64,000 nt of DNA from positions 1,860,001-1,924,000 of the forward strand of contig NZ_CADIKC010000001.1 in NCBI RefSeq assembly GCF_902859805.1, written 5' to 3'. This DNA is from Paraburkholderia sediminicola. Its GTDB lineage: Bacteria > Pseudomonadota > Gammaproteobacteria > Burkholderiales > Burkholderiaceae. The translations under genes were made by a program, and so were the position numbers. Positions within the stretch are counted from its first letter, which is position 1, and the number at the start of each line of letters is the position of its first letter. Positions 28,115 to 38,192 of the stretch are shown here, one piece after another. Below the pieces are notes generated by a model. That model was not told the origin of the DNA and did not search any database. It was given only the letters and a program-made list of their open reading frames with translations.

Positions 28115-29683
28115 ATGAGTGAACCATTATTGACGATGCGTGGCATCGTCAAAGCGTTTTCCGGCGTGAAGGCGCTCGACGGCATCGACCTGACGGTGGC
28201 GCCCGGCGAGTGCGTGGGCTTGTGCGGCGAGAACGGCGCGGGCAAATCGACGCTGATGAAAGTGCTGTCCGGCGTCTATCCCCACGGTACGTGGGACGGT
28301 GAAATCATCTGGGAAGGCGAGCCGCTGAAGGCCGCGAGCATAAGGGACACGGAACGCGCGGGCATCATCATCATCCACCAGGAGTTGATGCTGGTGCCGG
28401 AGCTCTCGGTCGCGGAGAACATCTTTCTCGGCAATGAAATCACGCTGCCCGGCGGCAGAATGAATTACGCCGCGATGTATCAGCGTGCCGATGAATTGCT
28501 ACGCGAACTCGGCATAAGCGGAATCAACTCGGCGCAACCGGTGATGAATTACGGTGGCGGCCACCAGCAGTTGATCGAAATCGCGAAGGCGCTGAACAAG
28601 CGCGCGAAACTGTTGATTCTCGATGAACCGTCGTCGTCGCTGACCGCTACGGAGATACACATCCTGCTGGATATCGTGCGCGATCTGAAGCGGCGCGGGG
28701 TTGCCTGCGTCTACATCTCGCACAAGCTCGACGAAGTAGCGGCCGTGTGCGACACGATCAGCGTGATTCGCGATGGCCGTCATGTCGCAACCGAGCCCAT
28801 GCGCGCGTTGACCACCGACCGCATCATCTCCCTGATGGTGGGCCGCGAAATCAAGAACCTGTTTCCGCGTGAACCGCATCCTATCGGCGACGTAATCTTC
28901 GAGGCGCGTCACGTGAGCTGTTTCGATGTCAACAATCCGCGCCGAAAGCGCGTGAACGATGTGTCGTTTACGCTGCGGCGCGGCGAGATTCTCGGCGTTG
29001 CCGGTTTGGTCGGCGCGGGACGTACGGAACTGATGCAGGCGATCTTCGGCGCGTATCCCGGTGTGAGCGAGGCGACGGTGGTGATGGACGGCAAGCCGTT
29101 AAAAATTCGCGCCCCTGTCGATGCGATTCGCGCCGGTATCGGTATGGTGCCGGAAGACCGAAAGCGCCACGGCATCGTGCCGGGTCTGAGTGTCGGCCAC
29201 AACATTACGCTCGCGGTGTTGCAACGTTTCGCGAAAGGCGGCCGCATTGATTCCGCCGCCGAACTCGACACGATTCACACGGAGATGAAGCGGCTTTCGG
29301 TGCGCGCGGCGCATCCAATGCTCTCGATTGCGAGTCTGTCGGGCGGCAATCAGCAAAAGGCCGTGCTGACGCGCATGCTGCTGACCGACCCGAAAGTGCT
29401 GATCCTCGACGAACCGACGCGAGGTGTCGACGTCGGTGCGAAGTTCGAAATCTACAAACTGATTTTTCAACTGGCACAGCGCGGTATGTCGATCGTGATG
29501 GTGTCGTCCGAATTGCCTGAAGTGCTCGGTATCAGCGATCGCGTGCTGGTTATCGGCGAAGGCGAATTGCGCGGCGATTTCGTCAACGACGGCCTCACGC
29601 AAGAGGACATTCTCAGCGCCGCAATCCGTCCTGTGCAGCGATCCCTCAACCCGACCGCATCAACCGAAGCGAGTGCCGCATGA
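28115..29683 (+). CDS. xylG: D-xylose ABC transporter ATP-binding protein
   Basis: A 522-residue protein with two ABC cassettes, as in all sugar CUT2 ATPases. The first has Walker [10 protein letters not shown] and Walker [12 protein letters not shown]; the second, degenerate as usual in this class, has [11 protein letters not shown] in place of Walker A, then [11 protein letters not shown] and [16 protein letters not shown]. It powers xylose import at the inner membrane. It overlaps xylH by four bases (ATGA). Confidence 0.96.
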   Translation: MSEPLLTMRGIVKAFSGVKALDGIDLTVAPGECVGLCGENGAGKSTLMKVLSGVYPHGTWDGEIIWEGEPLKAASIRDTERAGIIIIHQELMLVPELSVAENIFLGNEITLPGGRMNYAAMYQRADELLRELGISGINSAQPVMNYGGGHQQLIEIAKALNKRAKLLILDEPSSSLTATEIHILLDIVRDLKRRGVACVYISHKLDEVAAVCDTISVIRDGRHVATEPMRALTTDRIISLMVGREIKNLFPREPHPIGDVIFEARHVSCFDVNNPRRKRVNDVSFTLRRGEILGVAGLVGAGRTELMQAIFGAYPGVSEATVVMDGKPLKIRAPVDAIRAGIGMVPEDRKRHGIVPGLSVGHNITLAVLQRFAKGGRIDSAAELDTIHTEMKRLSVRAAHPMLSIASLSGGNQQKAVLTRMLLTDPKVLILDEPTRGVDVGAKFEIYKLIFQLAQRGMSIVMVSSELPEVLGISDRVLVIGEGELRGDFVNDGLTQEDILSAAIRPVQRSLNPTASTEASAA

Positions 29684-30879
29684 CTCCCGACGTCACTTCC
29701 CAACCCGCCGACGGTGCTGCGTCGCGAGGCACATTCGGTGGCTCGCAGCGCATTCAGCAACTGTTCGCGCGTTACAAGATTCTCGCGTTGCTGATCGCCG
29801 TGGCCGTGATCTGGCTTTTCTTCTCCTTCCTGACGCATGGCGCGTTCGTGACGCCGCGCAATCTGTCGAATCTGCTGCGGCAGATGTCGATTACCGGCAT
29901 GCTTGCGTGCGGCATGGTGTTCGTGATCATCGCGGGCGAGATTGATCTGTCGGTCGGGTCGTTGCTGGGTTTGCTCGGCGGTGTCGCGGCGATTCTCGAC
30001 GTGAACCGGCACTGGCCGATCGGCGTCACGGTGCCTGTGGTGATGCTGCTTGGCGTGCTCGTCGGCATGTTCAACGGATGGTGGTCGACCTACCGGCGTG
30101 TGCCTTCGTTTATTGTCGGCCTGGGTGGCATGCTGGCGTATCGCGGCATTCTGCTCGGCGTCACCGGCGGTTCGACGATTGCGCCGGTATCGGACAGTTT
30201 CGTGTTCGTTGGCCAAGGTTATCTGCCGCGCCTCGTGGGCGATACGCTGGCGGTCGTGCTGTTCGTGGTGCTGGCGTTTCTGACGATAAGGCAGCGAAGC
30301 AACCGTGAGCGTTATAAGTTGCGCGTGGTGCCGATCTGGCAGGACGTGATGAAGGTGGTCGGCGCGGGTGCGATTCTGGCCGCGTTTGTCGCGACGCTCG
30401 ATCGTTACGGCGGGATTCCGGTGCCGGTTCTGCTGCTGCTCGCGCTGCTGGGGATTTTCACGTGGATAGCGACACAAACCGTTTTCGGTCGGCGCATCTA
30501 TGCAGTGGGCTCCAACCTGGAAGCGACGCGGCTTTCCGGTGTGAATACCAACCGTGTGAAGCTGGCCATCTTCGCGCTGATGGGGCTGATGTGCGCGTTC
30601 GCGGGGATCGTCAATACGGCGCGGCTCGCGGCAGGCTCACCGTCGGCGGGATCGATGGGCGAACTCGATGCGATTGCCGCGTGCTTTATCGGCGGGACGT
30701 CGATGCGAGGCGGCTCCGGAACGGTCTACGGTGCGTTGATCGGCGCACTGGTGATGGCGAGTCTGGACAACGGCATGTCGATGCTCGACGTCGACGCGTA
30801 CTGGCAGATGATCGTGAAGGGCAGCATTCTTGTGCTGGCTGTGTGGATCGATGTCGTGTCGGGATCGAACCGGCGGTGA
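29680..30879 (+). CDS. xylH: D-xylose ABC transporter permease
   Basis: A 399-residue protein with about ten hydrophobic segments, of the BPD_transp_2 type: [34 protein letters not shown], the family hallmark, and [16 protein letters not shown], the ATPase-contact loop. Its start overlaps the xylG stop, indicating coupled translation. It forms the XylFGH importer. A strong terminator follows. Confidence 0.96.
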   Translation: MTPDVTSQPADGAASRGTFGGSQRIQQLFARYKILALLIAVAVIWLFFSFLTHGAFVTPRNLSNLLRQMSITGMLACGMVFVIIAGEIDLSVGSLLGLLGGVAAILDVNRHWPIGVTVPVVMLLGVLVGMFNGWWSTYRRVPSFIVGLGGMLAYRGILLGVTGGSTIAPVSDSFVFVGQGYLPRLVGDTLAVVLFVVLAFLTIRQRSNRERYKLRVVPIWQDVMKVVGAGAILAAFVATLDRYGGIPVPVLLLLALLGIFTWIATQTVFGRRIYAVGSNLEATRLSGVNTNRVKLAIFALMGLMCAFAGIVNTARLAAGSPSAGSMGELDAIAACFIGGTSMRGGSGTVYGALIGALVMASLDNGMSMLDVDAYWQMIVKGSILVLAVWIDVVSGSNRR

Positions 30880-30886
30880 AACAGCG

Positions 30887-30919
30887 GGCGGTGCGTCATG
30901 TAAATGCTGACGCACCGCC
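30887..30919. terminator. Terminator between xylH and the convergent aldehyde dehydrogenase gene
   Basis: GGCGGTGCGTCA (30887-30898) pairs exactly with TGACGCACCGCC (30908-30919), nine-base loop. It lies 8 bases after the xylH stop and 20 bases beyond the end of the opposing gene, so it can serve both strands. There is only a weak T-tail. Confidence 0.72.
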
Positions 30920-30939
30920 TTGCTGAGCGATCAGACGCT

Positions 30940-32361
30940 TTAGTTCACGCCGAGCAACGATTTCGGCTCCATAAACGCTTCCAGGCCGAACGTGCCATAT
31001 TCCCGCCCGATGCCCGATTGCTTGAAGCCGCCGAACGGTGCGGCCGGTTCATGTGCCAACGTGTTGATCATGACGCGTCCGGCGTCGATGCGATTGGCGA
31101 CTGCGCGAGCTCGCGCCGCATCGGCTGAGACTACGTAGGCTTGCAGCCCGTAGCTCGTGTCGTTGGCGATCGCGATCGCTTCCTCGGTATCGCGATATGC
31201 AATGATCGACAGCACCGGCCCAAAGATCTCCTCGCGGGCAATCGTCATGTCGTTGCTGACGCCGCTAAATACGGTCGGACGCACGAACCAGCCGCGCTCC
31301 ACGCCTTCCGGCCGGCCCTCGCCACCGGCAATCAATCGCGCGCCTTCGCCGATGCCGATACCGATGTAGCGCTGCACGCGCTCCCACTGCTTGCGGCTGA
31401 CCATCGGACCGATCTGCGTAGCCGGATCGCGCGGATCACCGGCTTGCGTGCCGGCGACTGCAACGCGCATCTTCTCTTCGAATTCCGCAAGGCGACTCTG
31501 CGGCACGAGAATCCGCGTGCCGGCGATACACGCCTGACCGCTGTTCATGAACCCTGCCTGGAGCGCCAAGGGCACCGCTTCCGCGAAATCGGCGTCGTCG
31601 AGTATGACCATCGGCGATTTGCCGCCCAACTCCAACGTGACGCGTTTCAATGTCTCCGCGCCGGTGCGCAGGATCGTCTTGCCGACAGCCGTCGATCCGG
31701 TGAAGGAAATCTTCGCCACGTCCGGATGCGCGCTGATTTCCGCCCCCACGGTGTCGCCCCGTCCCGTGACGATATTGAACACGCCCGCGGGCAAGCCGGC
31801 TTCGTGCAGCGCCTCGGTAATGATGCGTGTCTGGATCGCGCTCATTTCACTCGGCTTGATGACGGCCGTGCAACCCGCTGCAATCGCCGCAGCCAGTTTC
31901 CCGCAGATAAAGCCGCCGTTGCTATTCCACGGCGTAATCAGACCGGCGACGCCGAGCGGTTGCATGACGACGTCGGCCGTGCCGGCGCGGCGCGTGAATT
32001 CATAGGTCCGCAAGACCTTGACGACTTCCGCCAGCACGTCCGCCGGGTATTTCGCCATCCAGCGCGCGCGTGATATTGGCGCACCATATTCCTCGACGAT
32101 TGCGTCGAACAGCTCGTCTTCTCTCGCCTGAACCGCGGCGTGCATGCGCTCGAGCAGCACGATCCGCTCTTCCTTGCTGGTGCGGGAGAACGCCGGGAAG
32201 GCGCGTTTCGCGGCTGCGATCGCGCGGCGGGCGTCTTCTGCGTCGGCCAGACGCACCTTGCCGATCACCGTTTCCTTAGCCGGGTCGTGGAGATCGAACC
32301 ACTCTTCGCCGTGCGGCGTGACGAACGCGCCGTCGATATAAACCTTGTCGATTTGCTGCAT
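30940..32361 (-). CDS. NAD(P)-dependent aldehyde dehydrogenase
   Basis: A 473-residue protein from the ATG at 32361, preceded by TGGGAGCTTCC; four more residues are possible at 32373. It has the ALDH fold: ITPWNSNGG, FTGSTAVGKTI, general-base Glu244 in LELGGKSP and catalytic Cys278 in NSGQACIAGT, then EEIFGPVLSII. It oxidises an aldehyde to the acid; substrate unknown. It is divergent from LysR at 32462 (100 bases apart), which probably regulates it. It is not obviously linked to xylose use, as it lies behind a terminator in the opposite direction. Confidence 0.92.
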   Translation of the reverse strand: MQQIDKVYIDGAFVTPHGEEWFDLHDPAKETVIGKVRLADAEDARRAIAAAKRAFPAFSRTSKEERIVLLERMHAAVQAREDELFDAIVEEYGAPISRARWMAKYPADVLAEVVKVLRTYEFTRRAGTADVVMQPLGVAGLITPWNSNGGFICGKLAAAIAAGCTAVIKPSEMSAIQTRIITEALHEAGLPAGVFNIVTGRGDTVGAEISAHPDVAKISFTGSTAVGKTILRTGAETLKRVTLELGGKSPMVILDDADFAEAVPLALQAGFMNSGQACIAGTRILVPQSRLAEFEEKMRVAVAGTQAGDPRDPATQIGPMVSRKQWERVQRYIGIGIGEGARLIAGGEGRPEGVERGWFVRPTVFSGVSNDMTIAREEIFGPVLSIIAYRDTEEAIAIANDTSYGLQAYVVSADAARARAVANRIDAGRVMINTLAHEPAAPFGGFKQSGIGREYGTFGLEAFMEPKSLLGVN

Positions 32362-32425
32362 GGAAGCTCCCACTCAGAAAGTTGTTGCCTCAAAGATAGG
32401 CTCAATGGATTAAGCCGACTAGCCA

Positions 32426-32431
32426 TATAAT
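32426..32431 (+). promoter_or_regulatory. TATAAT box upstream of the LysR gene
   Basis: A perfect -10 hexamer lies 31 bases before the LysR ATG at 32462. The -35 position at the right spacing is poor (CAATGG), as expected if an activator or repressor controls it. Confidence 0.35.
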
Positions 32432-32461
32432 CAAGGATGATTCGTTGAGCAGGATGGGATA

Positions 32462-33349
32462 ATGAAGACGCCCGGTTTGAGCGAACTGGAAGGCGTGCTT
32501 GCGGTGGCGCGCCATCGCAGCTTCCGCGCGGCGGCCACGGAGCTTGGCGTGTCGACATCGGCGCTGAGTCATGCGATTGCGGCGTTGGAGGCGCGCATCG
32601 GTGTGCGGCTCTTTAATCGGACCACGCGCAGCGTTTCGTTATCTGAAGCGGGTGCGCAATTCGTCGACAGTGTGGCGCCGGCCTTGTCGACCATCCGCGT
32701 GGCTATCGAGCAGGCCGGCAGTTTTCGCGACACGCCCGCTGGCACACTGCGCATCAACACATCGACGGGCGCCGCGCGCCAGGTGATGCCCTTGCTGCTG
32801 GAATACCTGCGGCGTTATCCGGAGATGAAGCTGGATCTCGTCACCGAGGGGCGCATGATCGACATCGTGGTGGAGGGTTTTGATGCCGGCATTCGCCTGG
32901 CTGAGATTGTGCCGCAGGAGATGATCGCCGTGCCGTTCAACCGGCCGCAGCGTTTTGCGGTCGTTGGGAGTCCAGCCTATTTCGCCGAAAATCCGAAGCC
33001 GCGCAAGCCGGACGATCTGCGTGCACACCACTGTATTCGCATGCGTATGCCGAGCGGGCGTATTTATCACTGGGAGTTCGAGCGACGCGGTGAGGCAATC
33101 AGCGTGGATGTGCAGGGCATGCTGACGCTCGATGAGCCGTTGCTCATCATGGAGGCGGCCCGCGAGGGCTTCGGGCTGGCGTATATGACCGAATGGAATG
33201 TGGCGGCGGATCTGGAAGCGGGCGCGCTGCAGCGTGTGCTGGAAGATTGGACGCCGGCGTTTGACGGGCTATGTCTTTATTATCCTGGGCGACGTCATGT
33301 GCCGGCGGGGTTGCGGGCGCTGATTGAGATGATTCGGGAGGGCGGGTGA
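32462..33349 (+). CDS. LysR-family transcriptional regulator
   Basis: A 295-residue protein with the helix-turn-helix LSELEGVLAVARHRSFRAAATELGVSTSALSHAIAALEARIGVRLFNRTTRSVSLSEAG (residues 5-63). The remainder resembles the CrgA/YafC-like subgroup (RINTSTGAARQVMPLLLEYLRRYPEM, VVEGFDAGIRL, SGRIYHWEFERRG). It is divergent from the aldehyde dehydrogenase gene, its likely target. An AGGATGGG site precedes the ATG. Confidence 0.93.
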   Translation: MKTPGLSELEGVLAVARHRSFRAAATELGVSTSALSHAIAALEARIGVRLFNRTTRSVSLSEAGAQFVDSVAPALSTIRVAIEQAGSFRDTPAGTLRINTSTGAARQVMPLLLEYLRRYPEMKLDLVTEGRMIDIVVEGFDAGIRLAEIVPQEMIAVPFNRPQRFAVVGSPAYFAENPKPRKPDDLRAHHCIRMRMPSGRIYHWEFERRGEAISVDVQGMLTLDEPLLIMEAAREGFGLAYMTEWNVAADLEAGALQRVLEDWTPAFDGLCLYYPGRRHVPAGLRALIEMIREGG

Positions 33350-33630
33350 AAGTAGAAATCCGCCACTTCTCGCATTTTTCCGCCGTTCAAGCCAGTTGCG
33401 CTGCAGCGTGTTACCACGCGATGAATAACATTTAATAAACTGACACACGGCTTGCATGCGCCCGTTCCTCGAGGGGCATCCGCCAGCACTGTACAGCTCG
33501 GCTGAAACGCTTTGGCTTTCAGTCCCCCATCCACTCTTCCGTCTTACTACTGTTCCGACGAAACAAATTCCCGCGCCAGCCCGCGCTTTCACAGCGTCCC
33601 CGCCACCGTGCAAGCTGATCGAGCCATACG

Positions 33631-35901
33631 ATGTTAAAGCGCAGAACCTTCCTGCTAGGCGGCGCCGGCGCGCTCGGCGTGCTGCTGGTCGGCTGGTCGG
33701 TGCTGCCGCCGGGCCAACGCCTGACACCCTCCACACCGTTGCCGGCTGAAGGCAACCAGGTCGCGCTCAACGGCTGGGTCAAAATCGCCGCGGACAATAC
33801 CGTGACGATCGTGGTGTGCAAAGCGGAAATGGGGCAAGGCATCCACACCGGCCTTGCGATGCTGCTGGCCGAAGAACTCGACGCCGACTGGTCGCAGGTT
33901 CGAGTGGAGAATTCGCCGATCGACAAGATCTACAACAGCGTGCAGAACATCGTCGACGATCTGCCGTTTCGCCCGGACGACGACAGCATCGTCAAGCGCG
34001 CCACGGTCTGGATGACCCGCAAGCTGGTGCGCGACGCCGGCACGATGATGACGGGCGGTTCCTCGAGCATGAACGATCTATGGACGCCGATGCGTGAAGC
34101 CGGTGCTTCGGCGCGCGCGATGCTGATCGGCGCGGCGGCCGCGCAATGGAAAGTGGCGCCCGGCGAATGTTGGACGGAAAACGGCTACGTACTGCACGCG
34201 GCAGGCCACAAGGCGAGCTTCGGCGAACTGTCCGCCATGGCCGCGCAGCAACCGCTGCCACGCAAGGTCGCGCTGAAAGATCCCGCCGAGTTCAAACTGA
34301 TCGGCAAACCGATGCGCCGTATCGAAGCCGCGTCGAAAATCAACGGCACGGCGCGCTTCGGCATTGACGCGCTACCCGATGGTCTTATCTACGCAAGCGT
34401 GGTGATGTGTCCCACTTTAGGCGGCACGGTGGCGCATTTCGACGCCTCGCCAGCCAGGACCATGCCTGGCTTCATCAAGGCGTTTTCGCTGAGGCCCTAC
34501 GCGGGTGGCAGCGGCGGCGTCGCGGTCATCGCCGATAACCCGTTCCGGGCAATGAACGCGGTCAGCGCCATCAACGTGGTATGGAACGACGGCGCTGCGG
34601 CCAATCTGTCGAGCGCAAACGTGGACACTCAACTCGCGCAAGCGCTGGACGACAGCGACGGTCACGCCTACTTCCACCGCGGTGACGTCGACGCTGCATT
34701 GAGCGGCGCGGCGCGCACGATCAGCGCCGAGTACCACGCACCGTATCTCGCACATGGTGCGGTCGAACCGGTGAATTGCACGGTGCAGGTTGCCGACGGC
34801 GCGGCAACCGTTTGGGTCTCGACGCAAATGCCGGCGCTCGCGCGGCAGCACGTCGCGAAAGTGCTGGACATCGACGCCGACAAGGTCGACGTGCAAACGC
34901 AACTGCTCGGCGGCGCTTTCGGGCGCCGTCTCGAACTCGATTTCATCGCGCAAGCCGCGGCGATTGCGCGCGAAGGCGGCGGTCGTCCGGTGCAAACAAT
35001 CTGGTCGCGGGCGCAGGATTTCACTCACGATTTCTATCGTCCGGCGTGCGTGTCGCGCCTAAAGGCCGGTCTCGACAAAGATGGCAAGCTCGTCGCGTGG
35101 CATGCCACTTCGGCGAGTCAGGCGATCGTGCCCGAGTCGCTCGCACGTTATTACGGCGTGCCGCGCATTCCACTCGACAAGACCACGTGTGAGGGCGCAT
35201 TTGATCAGCCCTACGAATGGCCCACTGCGCGCGTGGCGCACAAGATCGTCGAATTGCCCATTCCGATTGGATTCTGGCGCTCGGTCGGTCATTCGCATCA
35301 GGCGTTCTTCACTGAGGGCTTTACCGACGAACTCGCCGTCGCCGCCGGTCAGGATCCGATTGCGTTTCGCGCGGCGCTGCTCGCGCAGCATCCGCGCCAT
35401 CTGGCGGTGTTAAAGCGCGTTGCAGTCTTATCGGACTGGGGACATCCCATGACACGTGCCGCCGACGGCACAAAGCGGGCACGTGGCGTCGCGCTGCATG
35501 AAGCGTTCGGCAGCGTCGTCGCGCAGGTGGCGGAGGTGTCGGTCGGCGCGAACAAGCAGATTCGCGTGCATCGGGTGGTCTGCGTGATCGACTGTGGACT
35601 GCCGGTGAACCCAAACCTGATTCGTCAGCAGATGGAGGGTGGCATCGTATTCGGCCTCTCGACTGCGTTGCAGGACGAAATCACCATCGTCGGCGGTCAG
35701 GTGGCGCAGAAGAACTTCGTCGATTTCCCGGTGGTGCGGATGAACGACTGTCCGGTGATCGAAGTGGATATCATGCCCAGCCAGATGCACCCGCAGGGCG
35801 TCGGCGAACCGGGCGTGCCGCCGGTTGCGCCGGCGGTGGCCAACGCGGTATTCGCGCTGACCGGTCAGCGCTTACGCGCGTTGCCGTTGAGGGTTGCGTG
35901 A
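33631..35901 (+). CDS. Molybdopterin-binding oxidoreductase large subunit (IorB-like)
   Basis: A 756-residue protein of the xanthine-dehydrogenase family, close to isoquinoline 1-oxidoreductase beta subunits and membrane-linked aldehyde oxidases. The N-terminus (KRRTFLLGGAGALGVLLVGW) looks like a Tat signal or anchor. Visible motifs: CKAEMGQGIHTGLAMLLAEEL, TGGSSSMNDLW, the molybdopterin loop LGGAFGRRLELDFIAQA, GFWRSVGHSHQAFF, and the catalytic Glu in GVGEPGVPPVAPAVANA. It hydroxylates an N-heterocycle or oxidises an aldehyde with water as oxygen source. It overlaps the small-subunit region: its stop comes 25 bases before the next ATG. No cytochrome c subunit gene follows. Confidence 0.9.
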   Translation: MLKRRTFLLGGAGALGVLLVGWSVLPPGQRLTPSTPLPAEGNQVALNGWVKIAADNTVTIVVCKAEMGQGIHTGLAMLLAEELDADWSQVRVENSPIDKIYNSVQNIVDDLPFRPDDDSIVKRATVWMTRKLVRDAGTMMTGGSSSMNDLWTPMREAGASARAMLIGAAAAQWKVAPGECWTENGYVLHAAGHKASFGELSAMAAQQPLPRKVALKDPAEFKLIGKPMRRIEAASKINGTARFGIDALPDGLIYASVVMCPTLGGTVAHFDASPARTMPGFIKAFSLRPYAGGSGGVAVIADNPFRAMNAVSAINVVWNDGAAANLSSANVDTQLAQALDDSDGHAYFHRGDVDAALSGAARTISAEYHAPYLAHGAVEPVNCTVQVADGAATVWVSTQMPALARQHVAKVLDIDADKVDVQTQLLGGAFGRRLELDFIAQAAAIAREGGGRPVQTIWSRAQDFTHDFYRPACVSRLKAGLDKDGKLVAWHATSASQAIVPESLARYYGVPRIPLDKTTCEGAFDQPYEWPTARVAHKIVELPIPIGFWRSVGHSHQAFFTEGFTDELAVAAGQDPIAFRAALLAQHPRHLAVLKRVAVLSDWGHPMTRAADGTKRARGVALHEAFGSVVAQVAEVSVGANKQIRVHRVVCVIDCGLPVNPNLIRQQMEGGIVFGLSTALQDEITIVGGQVAQKNFVDFPVVRMNDCPVIEVDIMPSQMHPQGVGEPGVPPVAPAVANAVFALTGQRLRALPLRVA

Positions 35902-35926
35902 AACGCTTCAGATTGACGGAGAAAAC

Positions 35927-36388
35927 ATGGGATCGCTAAACATCAACGGCCGCGCGGTTGCTGTGCAAGCTGAACCGGACATGCCGCTTCTGTGGGTGCT
36001 GCGCTGCGACCTGGGCATGACCGGCACCAAGTTCGGCTGCGGCGTGGGCATTTGCGGTGCGTGCACGATTCACCTGGACGGCAAGGCGGGCCTTGCCTGC
36101 CAGACGCCGATGTCGAGCTTGCACTCGCAGAAGATCGTGACGATAGAAGGCGTGCAGGGCGCCGAAGCGCAGGCGCTAAAAGCGGCGTGGATCGATCTGG
36201 ACGTGGTGCAGTGCGGTTATTGCCAGAGCGCGCAGCTGATGGCGGCCTGTGCGCTGCTCAAGCAGAAGCCCAATCCCACTGACGCGGACATCGACGCGGC
36301 GATGTCCAACATCGTGTGCCGTTGCGGCACGTATCCACGGGTAAGGGCGGCGATTCACCAGGCGGCTGCAAAACGGCGGCCCGTTTGA
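35927..36388 (+). CDS. 2Fe-2S small subunit of the molybdopterin oxidoreductase (IorA-like)
   Basis: A 153-residue protein from the ATG at 35927 (GACGGAGAAAAC upstream). It has both [2Fe-2S] clusters of the xanthine-oxidase family: plant-ferredoxin type Cys38, Cys43, Cys46 and Cys58 (GCGVGICGACT...ACQT) and the helical type Cys96, Cys99, Cys131 and Cys133 (QCGYCQ and CRCGTY). It passes electrons from the molybdenum site of the upstream subunit. The order large then small is inverted relative to iorAB but common in related operons. It has no signal peptide of its own, so it would be co-exported with the large subunit. Confidence 0.93.
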   Translation: MGSLNINGRAVAVQAEPDMPLLWVLRCDLGMTGTKFGCGVGICGACTIHLDGKAGLACQTPMSSLHSQKIVTIEGVQGAEAQALKAAWIDLDVVQCGYCQSAQLMAACALLKQKPNPTDADIDAAMSNIVCRCGTYPRVRAAIHQAAAKRRPV

Positions 36389-36451
36389 TGCCGACATCAC
36401 CGCAGACAGAGACGCCTGGGTGAGCCGATCAAGATCAAGAGCCCGGCGAGC

Positions 36452-36544
36452 TCAGTTCGCCAGCATCTCCACGACCGCCACGACTACCGTGAAAACGCCG
36501 ATACAACCGCCCAGTGTGGCTGCGCCTTGCATGAATTGCGACAT
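36452..36544 (-). CDS. Possible 30-residue hydrophobic membrane peptide
   Basis: An ATG at 36544 opens a 30-codon frame, MSQFMQGAATLGGC followed by IGVFTVVVAVVEMLAN, ending in TGA at 36452. The middle is one transmembrane segment. A weak GGGG lies seven bases upstream of the ATG. It lies alone between the IorA-like gene and the efflux operon, in the direction of the latter but downstream of it, so it would need its own promoter. It is too short for a family call; coding status is uncertain. Confidence 0.4.
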   Translation of the reverse strand: MSQFMQGAATLGGCIGVFTVVVAVVEMLAN

Positions 36545-36653
36545 ACGTGACCCCGTAACGTGTGGTGTTGAGGCTCGTATTTAACCCGAATTGAAAGGTA
36601 AAAGAAAGCTTGTCAATAATAGTGATTTACCCGGATGAGGGGAGGTGGGAGGG

Positions 36654-38192
36654 TTAGGGCGCCTTGGTAGCCGCCGTCGGCATGGCGACCTTAGCCGATG
36701 CCGCAGCAGCAGGAGTCGCAGCGTTAGAAACCGCAGCCCCCGGCGCCGCCTGCGCATCAGTCTCCCACCCGCCACCCAGCGCGAGGAACAGATTGACCTG
36801 ATCAATCGCCACCTGTCCCTCCGCGGCCGCCACCTGAGACTTTGTGGAAGTCAGCGTGCGTGTTGCATCCAGATCCGAAATGAACGACTCGCGTCCGGCA
36901 CGATACAGGCGATGCGTTTCATCCGCCGACGCGGTGGCCGACTTCAAAGCAGCGCGCAAGGCGTCGGCGCGAGCATAGTCGGACGCGTAGGTCGCGAGGC
37001 TGGTTTCAGTTTCGCGCAACGCGGTCAGCACCACGCCGTCGAACTTCGCCAAGGCAACATTGCTTGACGCTTGCGCTTCACGCACGCGGCCCCGTGCGCC
37101 ATTCGTGGGGAAGGTCCAGCTGATCAGCGGACCGAAGGCCCAGCGTGCCGTCGGCGAGGTGCCGAGGTCCTCGAGAACCCCTGTCAAACCCGCCGACGCA
37201 CCGATGCTCACCGTCGGATACAACGCGCCCGTCGCGACGCCAATGCGCGCTGTCGACGCTGCCAGTTGACGCTCGGCTTCGCGCACATCCGGGCGGCGCT
37301 TGAGCAGCGCGGCGCCGTCACCGACCGGAATCGGCTGACGGATCTGCGGCAACGTGCTGCAGGCCAGCACGGCCGGCGGCAAATCGGACGGTGCGCGTGC
37401 GAGCAGTGCCGCGAGCCGGTATTGCGCAATCTGGCGGCGCGCCGTATAGCGCGGAATATCCGCGGCCAACGTATCGACCTGGGTTTGCCCGCGCGTCACA
37501 TCGGGCTGATTGCCGCGACCCGCGTCACGCAGCCGGCGCGACACGTCCACACGCTCCTTCTGCAAGGCCAGCGATTGCTGCGCGATCCTGAGTTCCTCGG
37601 CGGCCGAGCATTGATCGACATACGAGCGCACCACATCCGCGACCACCGTGATTCGCGCGAGATCGCCAGCCGCCTGCACGGATTCCGTATCCGCCGCCGC
37701 CGCTTCGACGCCACGCCGCAGCTTGCCGAACAGATCGATTTCGTACGAGATGCTGATACCGATGTCGCCTTCGTTGACGACCGGCAGCTTCTCGGTAAGC
37801 AGGTATTGCTCGGCCGATTCCTGCGCGCGTTCGAGCAGCACCGAACTCTTGCCGGAGAAGCCACCTTGGGCTTGCGCGACACCCAGCGCTTCGCGTGAAC
37901 GCGCGAGGTTGGCCGCCGCGACGCGCAAGTCGGTATTCGACTGCAGCGCTTCGTCGACGAGGTTGTTCAGCACCGGATCGTCATAGAGCTTCCACCAGAT
38001 CACAGGCACGTTCTGCCGTGTGGTCAGTTTGGTATCGGCACCTTCGATCGGCGCATTGGCGAGTGGCGCGTTGACCAGCGCCTGCTTCGGCAGCGCGTAA
38101 TCGGGGCCGACATTCACACAGCCGTTGAGCGCGACGCTCAGCGGCAATAGTGGCAGCAGTGGCAATAAGGGAAAGGCGCGCGCGAGCTTCAT
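36654..38192 (-). CDS. Outer-membrane efflux lipoprotein (NodT/OprM type)
   Basis: A 512-residue protein. A lipobox (VALNGC, Cys25) ends the signal peptide, whose core is a PLLPLLPLLPL repeat. Two OEP domains follow (WWKLYDDPVLNNLVDEALQSNTDLRVAAANLARSREALG; LLKRRPDVREAERQLAASTARIGVATGALYPTVSIGASAG). It forms the trimeric outer-membrane channel of a tripartite pump. The start overlaps the stop of the HlyD-type gene by four bases. The C-terminal tail is Ala-rich. It is last in the efflux operon. Confidence 0.93.
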   Translation of the reverse strand: MKLARAFPLLPLLPLLPLSVALNGCVNVGPDYALPKQALVNAPLANAPIEGADTKLTTRQNVPVIWWKLYDDPVLNNLVDEALQSNTDLRVAAANLARSREALGVAQAQGGFSGKSSVLLERAQESAEQYLLTEKLPVVNEGDIGISISYEIDLFGKLRRGVEAAAADTESVQAAGDLARITVVADVVRSYVDQCSAAEELRIAQQSLALQKERVDVSRRLRDAGRGNQPDVTRGQTQVDTLAADIPRYTARRQIAQYRLAALLARAPSDLPPAVLACSTLPQIRQPIPVGDGAALLKRRPDVREAERQLAASTARIGVATGALYPTVSIGASAGLTGVLEDLGTSPTARWAFGPLISWTFPTNGARGRVREAQASSNVALAKFDGVVLTALRETETSLATYASDYARADALRAALKSATASADETHRLYRAGRESFISDLDATRTLTSTKSQVAAAEGQVAIDQVNLFLALGGGWETDAQAAPGAAVSNAATPAAAASAKVAMPTAATKAP

